From: Pagrus major | Taxonomy: Eukaryota > Chordata > Actinopteri > Spariformes > Sparidae | DNA length: 64,000 nucleotides | NCBI RefSeq assembly: GCF_040436345.1 | Contig: NC_133237.1 | Span: forward strand, 23,131,749-23,195,748 | Reading direction: 5' to 3' | In this document: one piece after another, positions 1-24,872 of the stretch | Position numbering within the stretch: position 1 is the stretch's first letter | Layout: each line of letters starts with the position of its first letter | Program-made: the position numbers and the translations under genes | Notes under the pieces: model-generated | What the model was told of the DNA's origin: nothing | The model's input: only the letters and a program-made list of their open reading frames with translations | Database searches by the model: none

Positions 1-3000
1 GGAAATCTTCTGACTGTACTGTTGTACTTGGGACATGGAATTTTCCTCAGAGGAACCACAGCTCTGCTGTGCCTACTGTTTTTTCTTTTAGGTCACATTC
101 ACACCTTTTATATTACGTATGCTGAAATACCCCCAAACCTGTGTTTGTGATTACATCCTGTTTAAGCTCAGAGGTTTTACCTTGAAACATAATTTTTGCG
201 GTTCAGCTCCTTCCGTGCGACACACACACCTCCTAGTGTGACACACACACAGCTGATAATTCCCTGAAATGCTTTTATATCTCTCTCATATGAGTGCTGG
301 TTATTATAGTTGCACCACCGTAAGACTGTCCTTTGGTTTGTAGGTCAGTCAGAGCAGCAGAAGGGAGAAGAAAGCTGTAGACCAATTCCACTTACAGTTA
401 TAGCAAGGCACTCTTAGGGCCCTGACACACCCAATGTCTGGGCCGTTGGCTCTAGTTTTTGCAGTGTGTTCTGTACTGTTGTTACTAGTTGGCTCTTTCG
501 GTGGCTTTTCAGTCGACTGAATAAGTGGAATCGGCGGCGAGCCCATCAGGTAAGGTAAAGCCCTTGAGCCTGTCTTCCGTAATTTTTTCGCCAGTGCCAT
601 CTGCAACTTTTTATTAGACATATTCTCAATTAGAAATGGCTATATTCAAGAGAATGGTGTGGAGACTTATGTCCTCTCACGCAGGCGCAAAATGTATGAG
701 CTAGTTGGCTGTAGTGTTTGTGGTGTGTTGAATTGCAGCTAAGAGACAAAGGCAAGGTAAGGCAACCCAACAGTCAGCTTTCATTGTGGTGTAGTTCTTT
801 GTTCTTGATTTGCTGTGTCTGGACCCCGAGAGATAGGCTACACACTAACATCAGCATTAAAGGCTGTGTAACTGAACAGGAAACAACAAATCACAGCAGC
901 AGATCCTCTCCATGTATCCATGATGGATTACCTTGTGACGGTTCTTAAAAATGAGAGGAGATTAAGTCTGTACCAGAAGAAAAGGCTGCTGTTGCGCCAA
1001 GAGCCCAGGAAGTCATTAAATCTCCTTAAAATGGAAAATATACATGATTCACTTTTTCATATCGTTGTCCTAACAAAGACGACATTTCAGAGGCAAATGC
1101 TGCTGGCTTTTTAGAGCAGATTCTGTAGGGAAACACTTGACCAAGCTGTGAAAAAAGTGGCTTTATTGGTGCCATGTTGTCACTACAACGGCCTGTGAAC
1201 CAAAGTGTGAAAAGCAGATGGAGAAAGATGTGTTACCGGATGTTTCAGACCATGCACTGCTCAACAGTGAAATGTGCCGAGTAATTCTTTGAGGTAAACA
1301 TACAGTTTACACGACTAGATGCAAACAAGATAGCCTGCAAATGTAAACTGTCCAAACACGGGGCTAGTTGCCGCTCTTATCTAGGCTGAAGTGTTTATGG
1401 GAGATTGTACATGTGAGTGAAAGTGTGCGCGCAAATGTGGGCATGCATGCTGTGCCACAGTTAGGTGCTCTGTTTTTGTTTGGAGCTCTTTCCCCTGGAG
1501 AAAGTGGAGGCAGGTTTAAATGGGGTGTTACAGGTAGCAGGTGGTGTAATGGGGCGGCGTTGCCTTGGTTTTTGGTGAGCAGATGCTCTGCTAATTGGGG
1601 CTTATCAGGTTTTTCAAGGAAAAACACCTGAGGCTTTTGTGCTGCCATCAGTCCCATGATGGAGAGGGGGAACTCTGCCTCTTGTTAGGATTAGGAGACA
1701 ACAAGAATCAGCTTTCAAGAACAACCATCATCGTTTGGATGCTAGAAAAAAAATGCATGCTCAAGTCTGAAGCTGTTTGCAACTGTGGTTCCATGGTTTT
1801 CATATGTGTGTGTGATGGTGTGAAAAGTAGGCATTGGTGTTAAAGTTGTATATACACGTTAAACCACAAGTGAATCTCTTCATCATTTCTCAAATGATGT
1901 GAAACAGTTTTATAGTTGATGCAGCTCAGATGAGTTTTTTGATAGGATATCCTGTATCAGGTGTCTGCCTCTTGTTTGACTTCCTTTGTCTCTTAAGCAT
2001 TCGTTTCTACTCTCCTGTCCTCATTTGTTTCTTTCATCACCTTTTCTAACCGTTGTCTGCGCTTCGCTGTGAAATCCAGACAGGATATTATGTTATTTGT
2101 CTTTCTGTAAGCTCTCTATACCATCGCCTACATCAGCCTGAGGGACTTTGACATTCGTTTATTAAACCATGGAAACTTCCATCGTCTGTCATCATGAAAT
2201 CCCCCAATAAAAGCATTTTTAATACATGTATTTCCAAAATCTAAATACTTAATGTATAAGCATTACTTTTAGAACAAATTAATACAACTATAGTGTATGC
2301 ATATAATGTTAAAATCATTATGGAAAAACTTGTCTTAAATTATTTCAACTCAGACCAATTTAAGTTGTTCTTGAATATGTTGTCCCAAAGTGAAGCTTTT
2401 TAAATTACCCTTAGACCTACTTTTAACAACAAATAATGCTACTAAAATTTTGACATATTATATTTATATTAGTGTATACTGATATGCACAAAAATTACTA
2501 TTTAAATATACTTTTGAGCAATAGTTGAAAACGATTTGTCCTGCCTCTGGTTGCATCATTAAAATTCTTAAGGTTTTGTACATGTTTAAGAATTGTTTTA
2601 AAATACTAATTAGTTCTTAGAGTACTACGTATACATTAAGTATTTTATAAACACTTTACTAGTAATATTGTACATGATATTACTTTCTACTTACACTCTC
2701 CTGTTGATATACCAAAGGAAAGTTTATTATGTTTGTGCCGCTGTTGCTATCCCATTGTGTTAGTAAGGAAAGGACTCATCAGGCCACATGGCGTAACAAC
2801 ATTTTTGACAATGTGTTGTGTCTGTTGTGGAAGAGTGACAGTGATGTCTGGGTCGAACACAGGGCACAGCTTTGACGACGGGTCGGTGGGGAGGGAGGCG
2901 TTGCACAGCAGGAAGCCTGGACTCCTGTCGACCAATCACCGTGGAAACATCTGAATGGCACACGGCAGGTAGAGGGGGCAGGGCTGCGGCGAGACAGTGC

Positions 3001-5372
3001 TGTCGGAAAACCAGCACGTCAGGTTTCCCACACACAGTGAAATCCCTTGATGACAGACGCCAAGGACTGCAGGTGACAGGAGGACCTTGAGCTGTGTACA
3101 CAACACATGAGAGAACTATCCAGGGAAAACCTGGCAGAGCTGAGCGACAAGCAAAGATGAAGCCAAGCAAAAGCAGCATTTTCTCTTAGCAGACAGGAGA
3201 GGTACAGAGTTGGACTATGTCTGCTTACTTCTCCAATAATAAAATCATTATAGGCTGCAGTAATGCAACGTAATGTAATTACAATGGTGCAGCTGGCACA
3301 TGTGCTCAGCCTCAAGCTTCCTATTGGAGTCTATTAATGGAGCTAAAAGGGATGAGGAGGAGACGAGCCATCCTGATATGGTGGTTCTGATAAGAGTGCT
3401 CAACTGTAAATAAATTTCTGCTATGATACAGTTGCAGCAGCCAAATGGACGTGTGCTGTCCTCTTTATTGAGGCTGAAGGGCAATGCTCTCTACACTGAA
3501 GGAGACTATTGTTCTTTGTTCCTGCTCAAGGAAACAGCGTGCTGGTTATTACAGGCAACCAATAGCGGCTGTGTGTCGAAGCTGCACTGCTACACTACTT
3601 TGTCTGTCACAATTGGCCATGTGTGTTAGATTTCATGCAGGGTAAATGTCTGTGTGGTGCAACACGTCACATTGGATGAATCTGTGTGTGTGGACGTCAC
3701 AGTGATGTCTCAGATTCCTGCCTTTGTGTCCAGATGCCGTTCCACATGCATGCTCTCTCTTCTGGCTTTGTCTCGTTCCCTCTCCATCTTTCAGTCTCTC
3801 AGGTTTTGAGTCCAAGCCTGGCAGAACAGAGAGGAGGTTCAGCCCCAGTTTCCACTTGAGAGCTGCTGCAGCCGTTCAGGCTTGTAGGGCAGACAGGCAG
3901 TGGAAGCATCAGTGTTCAATTACCTCTGGAGCTGGTCTGCAGAGGGATCCTGTTACTTTTGACAGGTTTAAGACACCAGCTCCACCTCTAATTAGATTTC
4001 CAGAGCCTCCAACTTTCCTTTGTTTTGTGCCCTTTAGCTGGAGTCCGTTTATTTTGTTTGGTTTGTTTATAGGTTTCTCCTTGAAAAGACTTCTCTGAGT
4101 AACTTGAAGCCACATTATTGGTTCAGAGTTTTGGTTAATTGGTTTGGGTGCGTCATTATAAAACTTAACACCATATTAGGTCAAAGGTTTTCCACACTGG
4201 TTTCATACTTCTAAGCTTTTTTATGTATTCAGTCATTGATACGTCAGACAATAACAACATATGTCCATAAAGCACCATCAAACATGATGTCATTGTGTGT
4301 GTAGCCTCAGAATAACACACTCAATGTGGAAAAACTTTAGTTTAATTACTACTTAAATATATAATATGCAGCATTTCTGTTGTCTAAAAACTACCTGACC
4401 TTTGTTGTATATTTTATTGAGTTATGCTCTTACATTGTCCTAAATGTTGCCAACAATGTTCAAACCCTTAGAAATCTGTGATTTTATTCAATGAATGACT
4501 GAAGACAGCAACTCCCATGATCCCAAGCTACTTATGTCTTTTGTTTTGATTTAGTGACTGCTAGCAACAGAAATTACACACTTGGCCATTAAAATTGCAA
4601 CATGTCATATTCAAAGGGTTTATGATTTGTTTTTGATGCAAAACAATCAAGCCTTAGTGAGCGTTTTCTCATGTCATCAGTGTAGCTGCCCCTTTTCTTC
4701 CCCAGTATCTATTTGATTTGCTGTTGACATTTGTGAGCTGGTTGAAAGGGGGCAGGTCAGGATGAAGAAGTCAGGCTGAAGCTATTCTGAAGTTTCAAGA
4801 GGTAGCTCACTGGAGTGGAATGGTTCGCTCCCCACAACAATGCCGTGTGTTGACAGCCGAGTGCTCGGACAGGGTTAGTGGAATGTCCCCATCAGACAGT
4901 GAGAGCAGCCCTTTGTCTGCGCACCAGCACTCTGCCTCACAAACTATTTATTCTTCTACCTGAAGATGATTCCTGCACAGGTTCACCATCCAAAACAAGG
5001 AAAGACCCTTATAAAAATGTCCTACTGGATTATTACTTTCCATTCCTTTTAGGCCGCAACAAGCTGCAACTGTTGCCTGCGTGGGTGTTTAGTTTGGGAT
5101 GTGACAAATGGACACAGAGAGTGCACTGTGTTCACTCACTACAAGGCCATTGCATTTGTGCCATGTGATTGATGCAAACTTTTGAATCTGTTTATCTGTT
5201 AGATCACCTCAAGGACATTTGATAATAAGGGGCATCCATTTTAAAGACTCAAAAAACTCAACTCTTTGACTTCGGGTCATAACAATAGTTTTATTTTCAG
5301 TCAATTTAAAAAATGTTTCCACTGTACAGAGAAAGAGGTTGTCGCCCAAATACTATGTTTTTGCTCAAGGAC
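1..5372. other. Non-coding region upstream of s1pr2
   Basis: I find no exon with a recognisable product here on either strand; the short open frames lack family motifs and convincing splice context. The stretch from about 2200 to 2700 is very AT-rich. Upstream non-coding exons of s1pr2 could lie here but cannot be placed from sequence alone. Confidence 0.6.
415..645. repeat. Possible dispersed fish repeat
   Basis: The segment with the phrases CCTGACACACCCAATG and TTTTTGCAGTGTGTTCTGT resembles a dispersed element that I remember from many teleost introns. No terminal repeats or target duplication are clear, so both the boundaries and the call are tentative. Confidence 0.3.
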
Positions 5373-5854
5373 TTAAAGGAACAGTTCACCCCAAAAATCA
5401 AAAAGACATGTTTTCCCTTTTACCTGTGGAGCTTATTATCCACCTAGATTGTTTTGGTGCGAACACTGAGTTTTCCAGATTTCTACCTTCTCACGAATAT
5501 AATGAACCAGGATGGCACTTTCGTCCATGAGTAGATGCATATTTCCTTCTGCGTGGTGTACAAAGAAACTACATACATGAAACTGCTCATAACTCTGTCT
5601 GTGTATTATCTCAAGTAACCCGGTCATTCCTTCTAGATAAACACATTGCTATTGAGTTCTTCAATTGTATTTGTTTGCCACTTTGAGCACCACTACTGCC
5701 ATCTCATTCCATTATATTAGAGAGAAGGCAGACATCTCTATGGCTGATATCTTCAAAACTTGGCCACTCACACCAAAACAATCTACATGGATAAAAAGCA
5801 CGACAAATAACAGGAAAAATGTGTTTTTGATTTTGAGGCTAACTGCCCCTTTAA
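5373..5854. repeat. TTAA-flanked MITE (piggyBac-type)
   Basis: The left end reads TTAAAGGAACAGTTCACCCC and the right end reads GGCTAACTGCCCCTTTAA, imperfect inverted repeats bracketed by TTAA, the target-site signature of piggyBac-type elements. The body matches a very common fish repeat (TAGATTGTTTTGGTG motif) and is related to the element at 51289-52036. No transposase frame is present, so it is non-autonomous. It lies just upstream of the s1pr2 coding exon. Confidence 0.7.
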
Positions 5855-5941
5855 ATTTGAAAATGTATGTTTGCCTTGTCACAGTTTATTTAATTAACAC
5901 AATAAGTAACCCAGTTCTTCTCTTCCTTTCTGTGTGTCTGC

Positions 5942-6063
5942 AGGTGACCCACATTAAACTCCTCAGACGTGACTGTGGGACAGGCAGTCTCCCTCCCAGC
6001 CTGGCCCCTCTTCCTGTCCTTTCCTTAAAGGCAATGATTATCAGCTGAGACTCCACTGTGTGA
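5942..6063 (+). other. s1pr2: Probable s1pr2 5' UTR before the ATG
   Basis: A pyrimidine-rich tract ending in TGTGTCTGCAG at 5941 gives a good 3' splice site 122 bases upstream of the ATG. S1P receptor genes usually carry an intron in the 5' UTR and an intronless coding region, which fits. The donor exon was not identified. Confidence 0.5.
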
Positions 6064-7185
6064 ATGAATCTGTGCCGTAAAGCCGCTGTGCTCTGCCACC
6101 CTGTCACCATGAAGAGCAGGTATTCCCAGTACTACAATAAGAGCCTGATCCACTCCTACTATGCCTTTGCTAAGAACATGACCACCCAGGATCTGGATAA
6201 ATATATAGAGAAAAAAAAAATCACTCAGCTCACCACTCTCAACATCGTCATCGTGGTGCTCTGCACCATCATCATCCTGGAGAATCTGCTGGTCCTGATT
6301 GCTGTCTGCCGCAACAAGAAGTTCCACTCTGCCATGTTTTTCTTTATTGGCAACCTGGCATTCTCGGACTTGCTGGCAGGCTCGGCTTACATAGCCAACA
6401 TTTTTCTATCAGGGTCAAGGACCTTTGACCTGATGCCTATACAGTGGTTCATCCGGGAGGGTACAGCTTTCATTGCTCTGGCAGCTTCAGTCTTTAGCTT
6501 GCTGGCGATAGCTATGGAACGCTATCTAGCTATCACCAAGGTCAAGGTGTATGGCTCCACCAAAACGTGCCGCATGTTTCTTTTGATAGGAGCTTGTTGG
6601 GTCACCGCCATCCTGCTCGGAGGACTTCCGATCATCGGCTGGAACTGCATCAACGACCTCAATGAATGTTCAGCTGTTTTGCCTCTCTATGCAAAGAAGT
6701 ACATCCTCTTTGTTGTGACCATTTTGGGCATCATACTGCTCTCTATTGTCATCCTCTATGTGAAAATCTATTTGATTGTACGCCACAGCCACCAGGAAGC
6801 GACCAACACAGCAGCCTATGCCCTTTTGAAAACTGTCACGATCGTACTGGGTGTTTTCATCATGTGCTGGCTGCCAGCTTTTACCATCCTCCTCCTAGAT
6901 TCATTCTGCGGGATACAATTCTGCCCTATCCTCTACAATGCAGACATATTTTTTGGCTTTGCCACTCTGAACTCAGCGCTTAACCCAGTAATTTACACAC
7001 TGCGCAGCAAGGACATGAGAAAGGAGTTTCTGCGTGTGTTGTGCTGCTGGGGGGTGCTGCAAAGCGGGCGGCCTTCTGAGCGTTGTCTGGTCCCTCTAAA
7101 GAGCTCCAGCTCTCTCGAACACTGCACCCACAAACACGAACACCAGACCACACCCATCATGCAAGACTGTACCACCTGTGTCTGA
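6064..7185 (+). CDS. s1pr2: Sphingosine-1-phosphate receptor 2
   Basis: This 373-residue, intronless class A GPCR binds sphingosine-1-phosphate at the plasma membrane and, in vertebrates, couples to G12/13, Gq and Gi. In zebrafish it is known for roles in heart-precursor migration. The FHSAMFFFIGNLAFSDLLAG stretch (TM2) is the EDG/S1P receptor signature. Arg131-Glu132 in the REGTAFIAL segment of TM3 match the residues that hold the lipid headgroup. The DRY-equivalent is ERY at 152-154, and TM7 carries NPVIY. A CCW cysteine cluster after TM7 is a likely palmitoylation site, and the tail ends in CTTCV. Met1 is chosen because a similar extended N-terminus is remembered from fish orthologues; Met16 (base 6109), at the human-like start, is the alternative. 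dnmt1 follows in the same direction, as in mammals. Confidence 0.97.
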   Translation: MNLCRKAAVLCHPVTMKSRYSQYYNKSLIHSYYAFAKNMTTQDLDKYIEKKKITQLTTLNIVIVVLCTIIILENLLVLIAVCRNKKFHSAMFFFIGNLAFSDLLAGSAYIANIFLSGSRTFDLMPIQWFIREGTAFIALAASVFSLLAIAMERYLAITKVKVYGSTKTCRMFLLIGACWVTAILLGGLPIIGWNCINDLNECSAVLPLYAKKYILFVVTILGIILLSIVILYVKIYLIVRHSHQEATNTAAYALLKTVTIVLGVFIMCWLPAFTILLLDSFCGIQFCPILYNADIFFGFATLNSALNPVIYTLRSKDMRKEFLRVLCCWGVLQSGRPSERCLVPLKSSSSLEHCTHKHEHQTTPIMQDCTTCV

Positions 7186-9092
7186 TAGGGCGCAAACACA
7201 TCAGAGTGTGTGTGGTTGTGTGTATGTGTGTATGAGATCAAGTAAAGCTTGTGATGAGACGGAGAGACATTAAAAAACAAACAAGCACACCCTGGACTGA
7301 CCTGCCAGGCACGGCTGAGACACAGCCATCTGCAATGTAAACTGTCTTTCTTATTACAATCAAAATTGTGTGAATTCACAATCAGCTTTCAATCGATTCA
7401 CCCATGCAGCAGGTGTAAAAACAAAGATTTCGTAGGTGAGAACTTTCAGAAATGTGAAAAAAGCTTTTTCATGGGTACTCTCAGTAATTATTATGGAGTT
7501 TCATGTACTGTTTATGCTGTCATCTTGTTTTTGTTTCTAAACATGTAAACCCCTATTAAAAGCCAAAAATAGAAACATAACATGCATGATATCATAGTTA
7601 TGGTGAGTTGTTTTGGCCTTTCAAGAACTGCATCAATGCAAACTTGCAAAGTTGCACTTTGTAGATTACTTCAGAGATTGTTGTCCTTTGTAAGGTTGAA
7701 CCACATTACTCCCTGTTATTGATAGATATGTATATATTAGGCCTACAGACTCATCACTCACTTTTAAAGAGCTGGAGGCAGTGATCAATCTCACTCAGCA
7801 CTCCGCTCCACAGAAGCCAAATTACCACTAGTGATCCCTCAACAAAACCAGGGCTATATATTCCCTATATAACCTTGCTTAAACCATTTGATTAACTACA
7901 ACAAACTTACATAATCTGCATACATTTAATGCATGAAATTCTAACTTATTTGTAAGCGCTGATGTGTATGATATATTCCAGCTCCAGCTTCCATCACTAA
8001 CACCTCTTCCCCCATCTGTCCTAATAATCTGTCCCTCTTGCTTTCACTGCTGTCTTTTGTATCTTAACAGTTTCCGTCGAGGAAGGCCTAATCAGAAAGC
8101 ACATTTCCTTCAGTGAACTGGCACTGATGAATCTTACTCGAAGACAGCTGTCCAGCAGCTTTGACTAATGGGACCGACGTCCTGACAGTGTTGTAGCAAC
8201 GCAGCAGCAATGTGCTGTCTCTGTTTGTGCCTTCCTCAAGGGGAAATTAGGCTGAATGTATGTATGAAGTGTTTGGGGCAGGAGCTCCACTGTTGACAGT
8301 ATTATTAATTATCATTTTGAATTACCAAGTCATTGACGAGCAGAGAGTGGGATGAACAGGTTAGGTCACTCTCACTGTGAAATCTGAAACAGCACCATGA
8401 ACAAATATTTCTTATGAACATTCTGGTCTAATTTGCTAGCCATATGTCTTGTGCAACTAAAGATGCACGCACGTCTCATCTTTCCAAAGATCCACACCTC
8501 CCCTATAAAATAGGAGAAGATCCGGTTTCCAGCACACAGGGGAGATCTGCCCTCTTGGGAGGTCAGCTTCATCCTAATTCTCTGACATCCTACAACGTGT
8601 AACTTCCTTCAGCCATAGGAAGTCCTGTTTTTCATTGTCCGGTTCCTGTTGTTCAGGGTTAGACTAACCTTCTTCCTGTAGACACATTTAAAACTCTTCT
8701 CTCTCCCTGTGTTTTTTTTAAATTGACCTTTACATTTAGATGGCCAAGCAGAAATGGTGAAAAGCACTTTGGCAGCTTCAGTGATGTTTGCTTTCCCCCA
8801 GTTTTTTTTTTTCCAGATGGAGAGGTGTTTAAATCTGTGTACCAATCACTTCATTGTGTTGCCTCACTATGATGACTTTTTTATGATAAAATACATGACT
8901 AACTATGTATGTTTGTATGTATGTATGTATGTATGTATCTTTGTACAGTATGTATGATTTGTGTTGTATGAAATGTCTCGTGTGCAATAGCCTTGTGTGT
9001 CCAGTAGCACGCTGCCTGTGTTAAATTGGTACAATCTGAAACACTAATGTAGGTACATAAACATTTTGTTAACTGCATTCCTTTTTTTATAA
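7186..9092 (+). other. s1pr2: Probable s1pr2 3' UTR
   Basis: No coding potential is seen after the s1pr2 stop. An ATTAAA-like signal occurs near 7554, and a strong AATAAA at 9093 is followed by a GT-rich tract, so a long 3' UTR of about 1.9 kb is plausible. A TATG microsatellite lies inside it at 8904-8938. Confidence 0.5.
8904..8938. repeat. (ATGT)n microsatellite
   Basis: About eight ATGT units with one interruption (a TTTG variant). Confidence 0.9.
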
Positions 9093-9098
9093 AATAAA
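9093..9098 (+). other. Polyadenylation signal, probably s1pr2
   Basis: AATAAA followed about 25 bases later by a T/GT-rich element (TTTTGTGTGTTC), the usual downstream cleavage element. Confidence 0.5.
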
Positions 9099-9099
9099 T

Positions 9100-10600
9100 C
9101 AAATACTGAAAGAATCCATTTTGTGTGTTCAAGTTTAATTCTGAGCTGAAATTTAATTGCAGTGGTAGATCTCCTGCAGGTCCAGAGACGCCTTCCCATT
9201 GTGCCTACTTCTGAGAAGTATTCAATATGCTGCATTTAATCCAAACATGCTCTGACAAGGTCAGGAAAACACTAGCTTCAACATGAAAGCATGAAGTTGT
9301 ACATGCAAATACTGCTTGGCTATTAATCATGGCTCTCTTAGCTAATAAAATTGCTCAGTTGCTTGAAGGCTAAAGCAAGACAGGGCTATGATGGGAAACT
9401 GGGTAGAGGGCAGAGAGGGTGAAAATGGGGTGTGGTGAAGAAGAATGTCTATTTGTAAGATAGTTTGTCTGAGAGAAACATAAAGAAAGGTCCCGGGAGA
9501 GGTTTTTGGGTAAGGGGGAGACATGGGGTTGAGGGGAGAGGCTGACTTATAGTGGCCTTGGGAGAGTTGGGCCTGTTTCCTGTCAGACGTCCAGGATTCC
9601 TGGGTGGGAACATTGGCTGAATCAGCCCCAGGAGGCTGCACTGCTGGGAAGTCTGCCAAGTCTTTCCAGTGCCCTGCAGGATATGACATCAGACTGAGAA
9701 ACCTGTAGGTGAAGTTGTGTACACAAAAACATGTAAGTCTGCACACAAGACTGAAGTGGGGTTGTCCCAGCAAATAGTTTGTAGCAGTTTACAGTTCATA
9801 CTAAGAAACAAAACGTGTACAAAAAATCCTTAACGCACTTGTGAATCATTTCCAGTAGATTACGTAAATATAGTACACATACAGAACTGCCTAGTCCATA
9901 TATATGTGGCCTAAGATGACTTGTATGAAAAAATGGATCACTGCTCAATATATGTAGGTCTGTAGGTTTAACTTAGGTCAGGTAACTGTTGATTTGACAG
10001 CCACAAAACCACAGACTCCTACGTTGTAAAAGAAACCATCTGCAATGACACAGTGCCACCTTGTGGTAAAATTGGCATATAGCAAACAACACTTGAAAGA
10101 TGTTTTCTCCATGCTCTTTTTTTTTTAAACTGCAAATCTGCCAAATAAAATAGAAGTCGCTCAAATGTATGTCTGGCGTTATATTTACTTATAACAGAGA
10201 GAGACGAGGAGAAGCCCAGTCCGGATCGAAAGCATAATCACAAGGTTACATTACAGTAAAAGAGGAAATTCTTCTACAGCTTTTACCCTGCACTAATGCA
10301 ACTACTACAATTATTCACTACAAGCACGGTGTTATCTAATAAATGCGTTCATTCAAAACTATAGATACATACCATCTCAAGATTTATTGCTATTATTGCT
10401 CATTAATAAACAACGTTCAGATTGCTTCCGCTTGGTCAGTTGTCCACACCATCAGGCAAACAGTAGGGGAAGGTCGAGTTGGTTGTTGATGTCAAGAAAA
10501 CGACTTCTTTGACAAACACAACCACGTGACAATCACGATTGTGTTGCATATCGTATGTGTCGTAAGAAAATGTGTTTTGCGCCCAAAAGATTCATACAGC
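9100..10600. other. Intergenic region s1pr2-dnmt1
   Basis: No exon or RNA gene is recognised. The sequence CCACAAGGTGGCAC on the minus strand near 10055-10068 is one mismatch from a CTCF core, which is weak evidence. Confidence 0.5.
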
Positions 10601-10609
10601 GAGTAAATA

Positions 10610-10760
10610 TCACGTCCCTCGCTCAAGCGATTTACCCGTAGATCACTGCAGTGGTACAGTCCACAACACCCGGGTTTCCGCGCGAAAAGACGGCCCGCGC
10701 GCCCGAATTGCTTATAGCATCCATTGCAAGAATCAGCTCACAACAGGCAGTCACTGTGGA
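10610..10760. promoter_or_regulatory. CpG-rich probable dnmt1 promoter
   Basis: CpG density rises sharply just upstream of the first coding exon (CGCGCGAAAAGACGGCCCGC and neighbouring sequence), in contrast to the AT-rich flanks. No TATA box is obvious, as expected of a CpG-type promoter. The transcription start cannot be fixed from sequence. Confidence 0.55.
10680..10687 (-). promoter_or_regulatory. Candidate E2F site upstream of dnmt1
   Basis: The minus strand reads TTTCGCGC, an exact match to the E2F consensus TTTSSCGC, inside a near-palindrome TTTCCGCGCGAAAA (10675-10688) about 170 bases upstream of the ATG. Mammalian DNMT1 is known to be regulated by the Rb/E2F pathway, so the position is sensible. 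Binding itself is inferred. Confidence 0.5.
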
Positions 10761-10859
10761 GCCGCACTGTGGTCGCCGACGGCGGGTTTGAACATTGTTT
10801 TAACGGATTTTAAAGCGATTTTATCTCTTTTGTCTTTTACGTTTAGCTAGCTGTATACC

Positions 10860-23152
<12,293 letters not shown>

Positions 23153-23385
23153 TCCCCTGGTTACCTTCCCAACAAGACTTGGTTCCACAGATCCTGACGT
23201 TTCAGGCAATCATTCCTTTTTGAATAAGCTGGCTTTCAACTGTGTCACTAAGTGACAGCCATGGACATTCAGTGCAGTGCCATTCCATGTTTTCAGTTTT
23301 TAAATGTGCTTTTAATCATGTTGTTGGGAAATGTTCACCCAATGTGGGTTAAATTGTATGTAGTTTTTATATGTGTAATGTTTCA

Positions 23386-23391
23386 AATAAA
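23386..23391 (+). other. dnmt1 polyadenylation signal
   Basis: AATAAA about 235 bases after the dnmt1 stop codon, followed by a T-rich stretch. Confidence 0.75.
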
Positions 23392-23868
23392 GCTCTTATG
23401 AAATTGATCATTTGTAAATTTTAATGTATTGAAACTGTCATACATGTGTGTATATATAATTTGCATATATAATAACTGAAATTATGCTGGTAAAGCTGTT
23501 TAATTTAGCAGGTAAAGTGTGTTCTCACCTAGTATCTCATCCAGATTGTTTAACTACAGTTGTAACAAATGGCAGTTTACATCTGTCTGGAGTGACTCTG
23601 GTTGAGGTTTCCACAAACCACACTTGATTTTAATGTGGAGGAAAAAGAAACTGCTGTGGCAGACAAACATTTTAACCAGAAGAGATTTTGCTGTCCCTAC
23701 CAATGTGACCATTTCTTTAATCTCTCTGGTTGTATTGTCATTGTGGTGATGTTGCAATTCAGCAGAACTTGTGTATATTGGATTTTAGTAATTTCTTGTA
23801 TTAGTCATTGGTTTAGTCAAACATGCTTTTAGTCCAGAAAAATAACTTTTAGAAGATATTGCAATATT
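23392..23868. other. Spacer between dnmt1 and the LINE insertion
   Basis: No gene or repeat is recognised in this short AT-rich interval. Confidence 0.5.
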
Positions 23869-23881
23869 AAAATGTAAAAAC
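23869..23881. repeat. Left target-site duplication of the LINE
   Basis: AAAATGTAAAAAC here is repeated exactly at 32436-32448, directly after the poly-A tail of the LINE. The leading A bases are ambiguous with the tail, so the duplication is 9-13 bp. Confidence 0.75.
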
Positions 23882-24872
23882 AAGAGGGTGGGTTAGCCTT
23901 ACCTAATCATTTATTATCACTGGGCCTCACAACTGAGACTTGTCACAGGCTGGGTAAAAGTCAGTTTTCCTTTACAGATCTGGGAAATATAGGTCTAGAT
24001 AATGAATCGATGTCAGACCGTCCTTTTGTATGTTCCAGGAAGTTACAAATCAAGATGAAGGATAATTTTATAGCTACAAATAAATGCAAGTCTTTGAATA
24101 GCATATGTAAACATTTTGGAGCACCTATTGCTTATAACCCTGACTTTGAATATACTTGTGTAGATGTGGGGTTTAGAGATTGGAAAGCTGCTGGTATCAC
24201 AAAAATTGATTATATGTATCTGGGTGATGCACTTAAGTCTTTTCAGCAACTACAGGAAGAGTTCAATCTCTCTCAAACACACTTTTATCATTACTTACAA
24301 ATCAGGAGTTATTTAAACTCAACTCCATATTACAAAAGTGGCAGAAAGCTGAATATTCTTGATAGTCTTATCACGAAAGCAGCAACAATTAATAAGAAAG
24401 TCATGACATATATAAGACCAGTTGCTTATGAATGATAAGAATACAATGAACATTAAAAATAGCTGGGAAATAGACCTGGTGCAAGGTTTTGTATAATGCC
24501 AAGAAAATTACTAGATCAGACAAATCACACGAAACACAATAAAAATATAATTAATAAACTGCATGTGACTCCTGAAATACATAGTAAATATGATGACTCG
24601 TGTTCTGCAGCATGCAGGAAGTGTCAAAAACAACTAGGCACTTATTTTCATTTAATATGGTCATGTCCATTGATTAAAATATTCTGGCCTACTGTTCAAA
24701 CAGATAGAGAACTTCCTTGGCATTAAAATAGTAATGGATCCTAAACAGTGTATTTTGGGTATCAGCCCCATGTCCTTGTCTGGGCACGCCTTTCGATCCT
24801 GAAGGTTTGGCTTGATGTACATCCTCCTACAATATCAATGTGGTACGCTAAACTACTATCAATTCTTTCTTA
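23882..24872 (+). mobile_element. 5'-truncated LINE (L1/Tx1-like ORF2 end)
   Basis: The frame from 24010 encodes an ORF2 C-terminal region: the stretch around LQEEFNLSQTHFYHYLQIRSY is typical of fish L1/Tx1-type elements, followed by a cysteine/histidine motif (CRKCQKQLGTYFHLIWSCP...FW) and, in a shifted frame near 24720-24790, an IVMDPKQCILGI-type segment. A stop after codon 141 of the open stretch and frame slips show that it is inactive. The reverse transcriptase and endonuclease regions are missing. The coding sequence breaks off at AAACTACTATCAATTCTTTC, where the minisatellite begins, and resumes at 32076. Confidence 0.8.

Noticed and set aside
3724-4098. 124-codon open frame upstream of s1pr2
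   Set aside because: Composition is unbiased, there is no domain or motif, and an overlapping frame of similar size exists on the other strand.
6666-6983. Open frames overlapping s1pr2 on both strands
   Set aside because: These are shadows of the strongly conserved receptor frame.
24010-24726. Frames that could be host genes
   Set aside because: They match LINE ORF2 C-terminal motifs, carry stops and frame slips, and sit inside a target-site-duplicated insertion.
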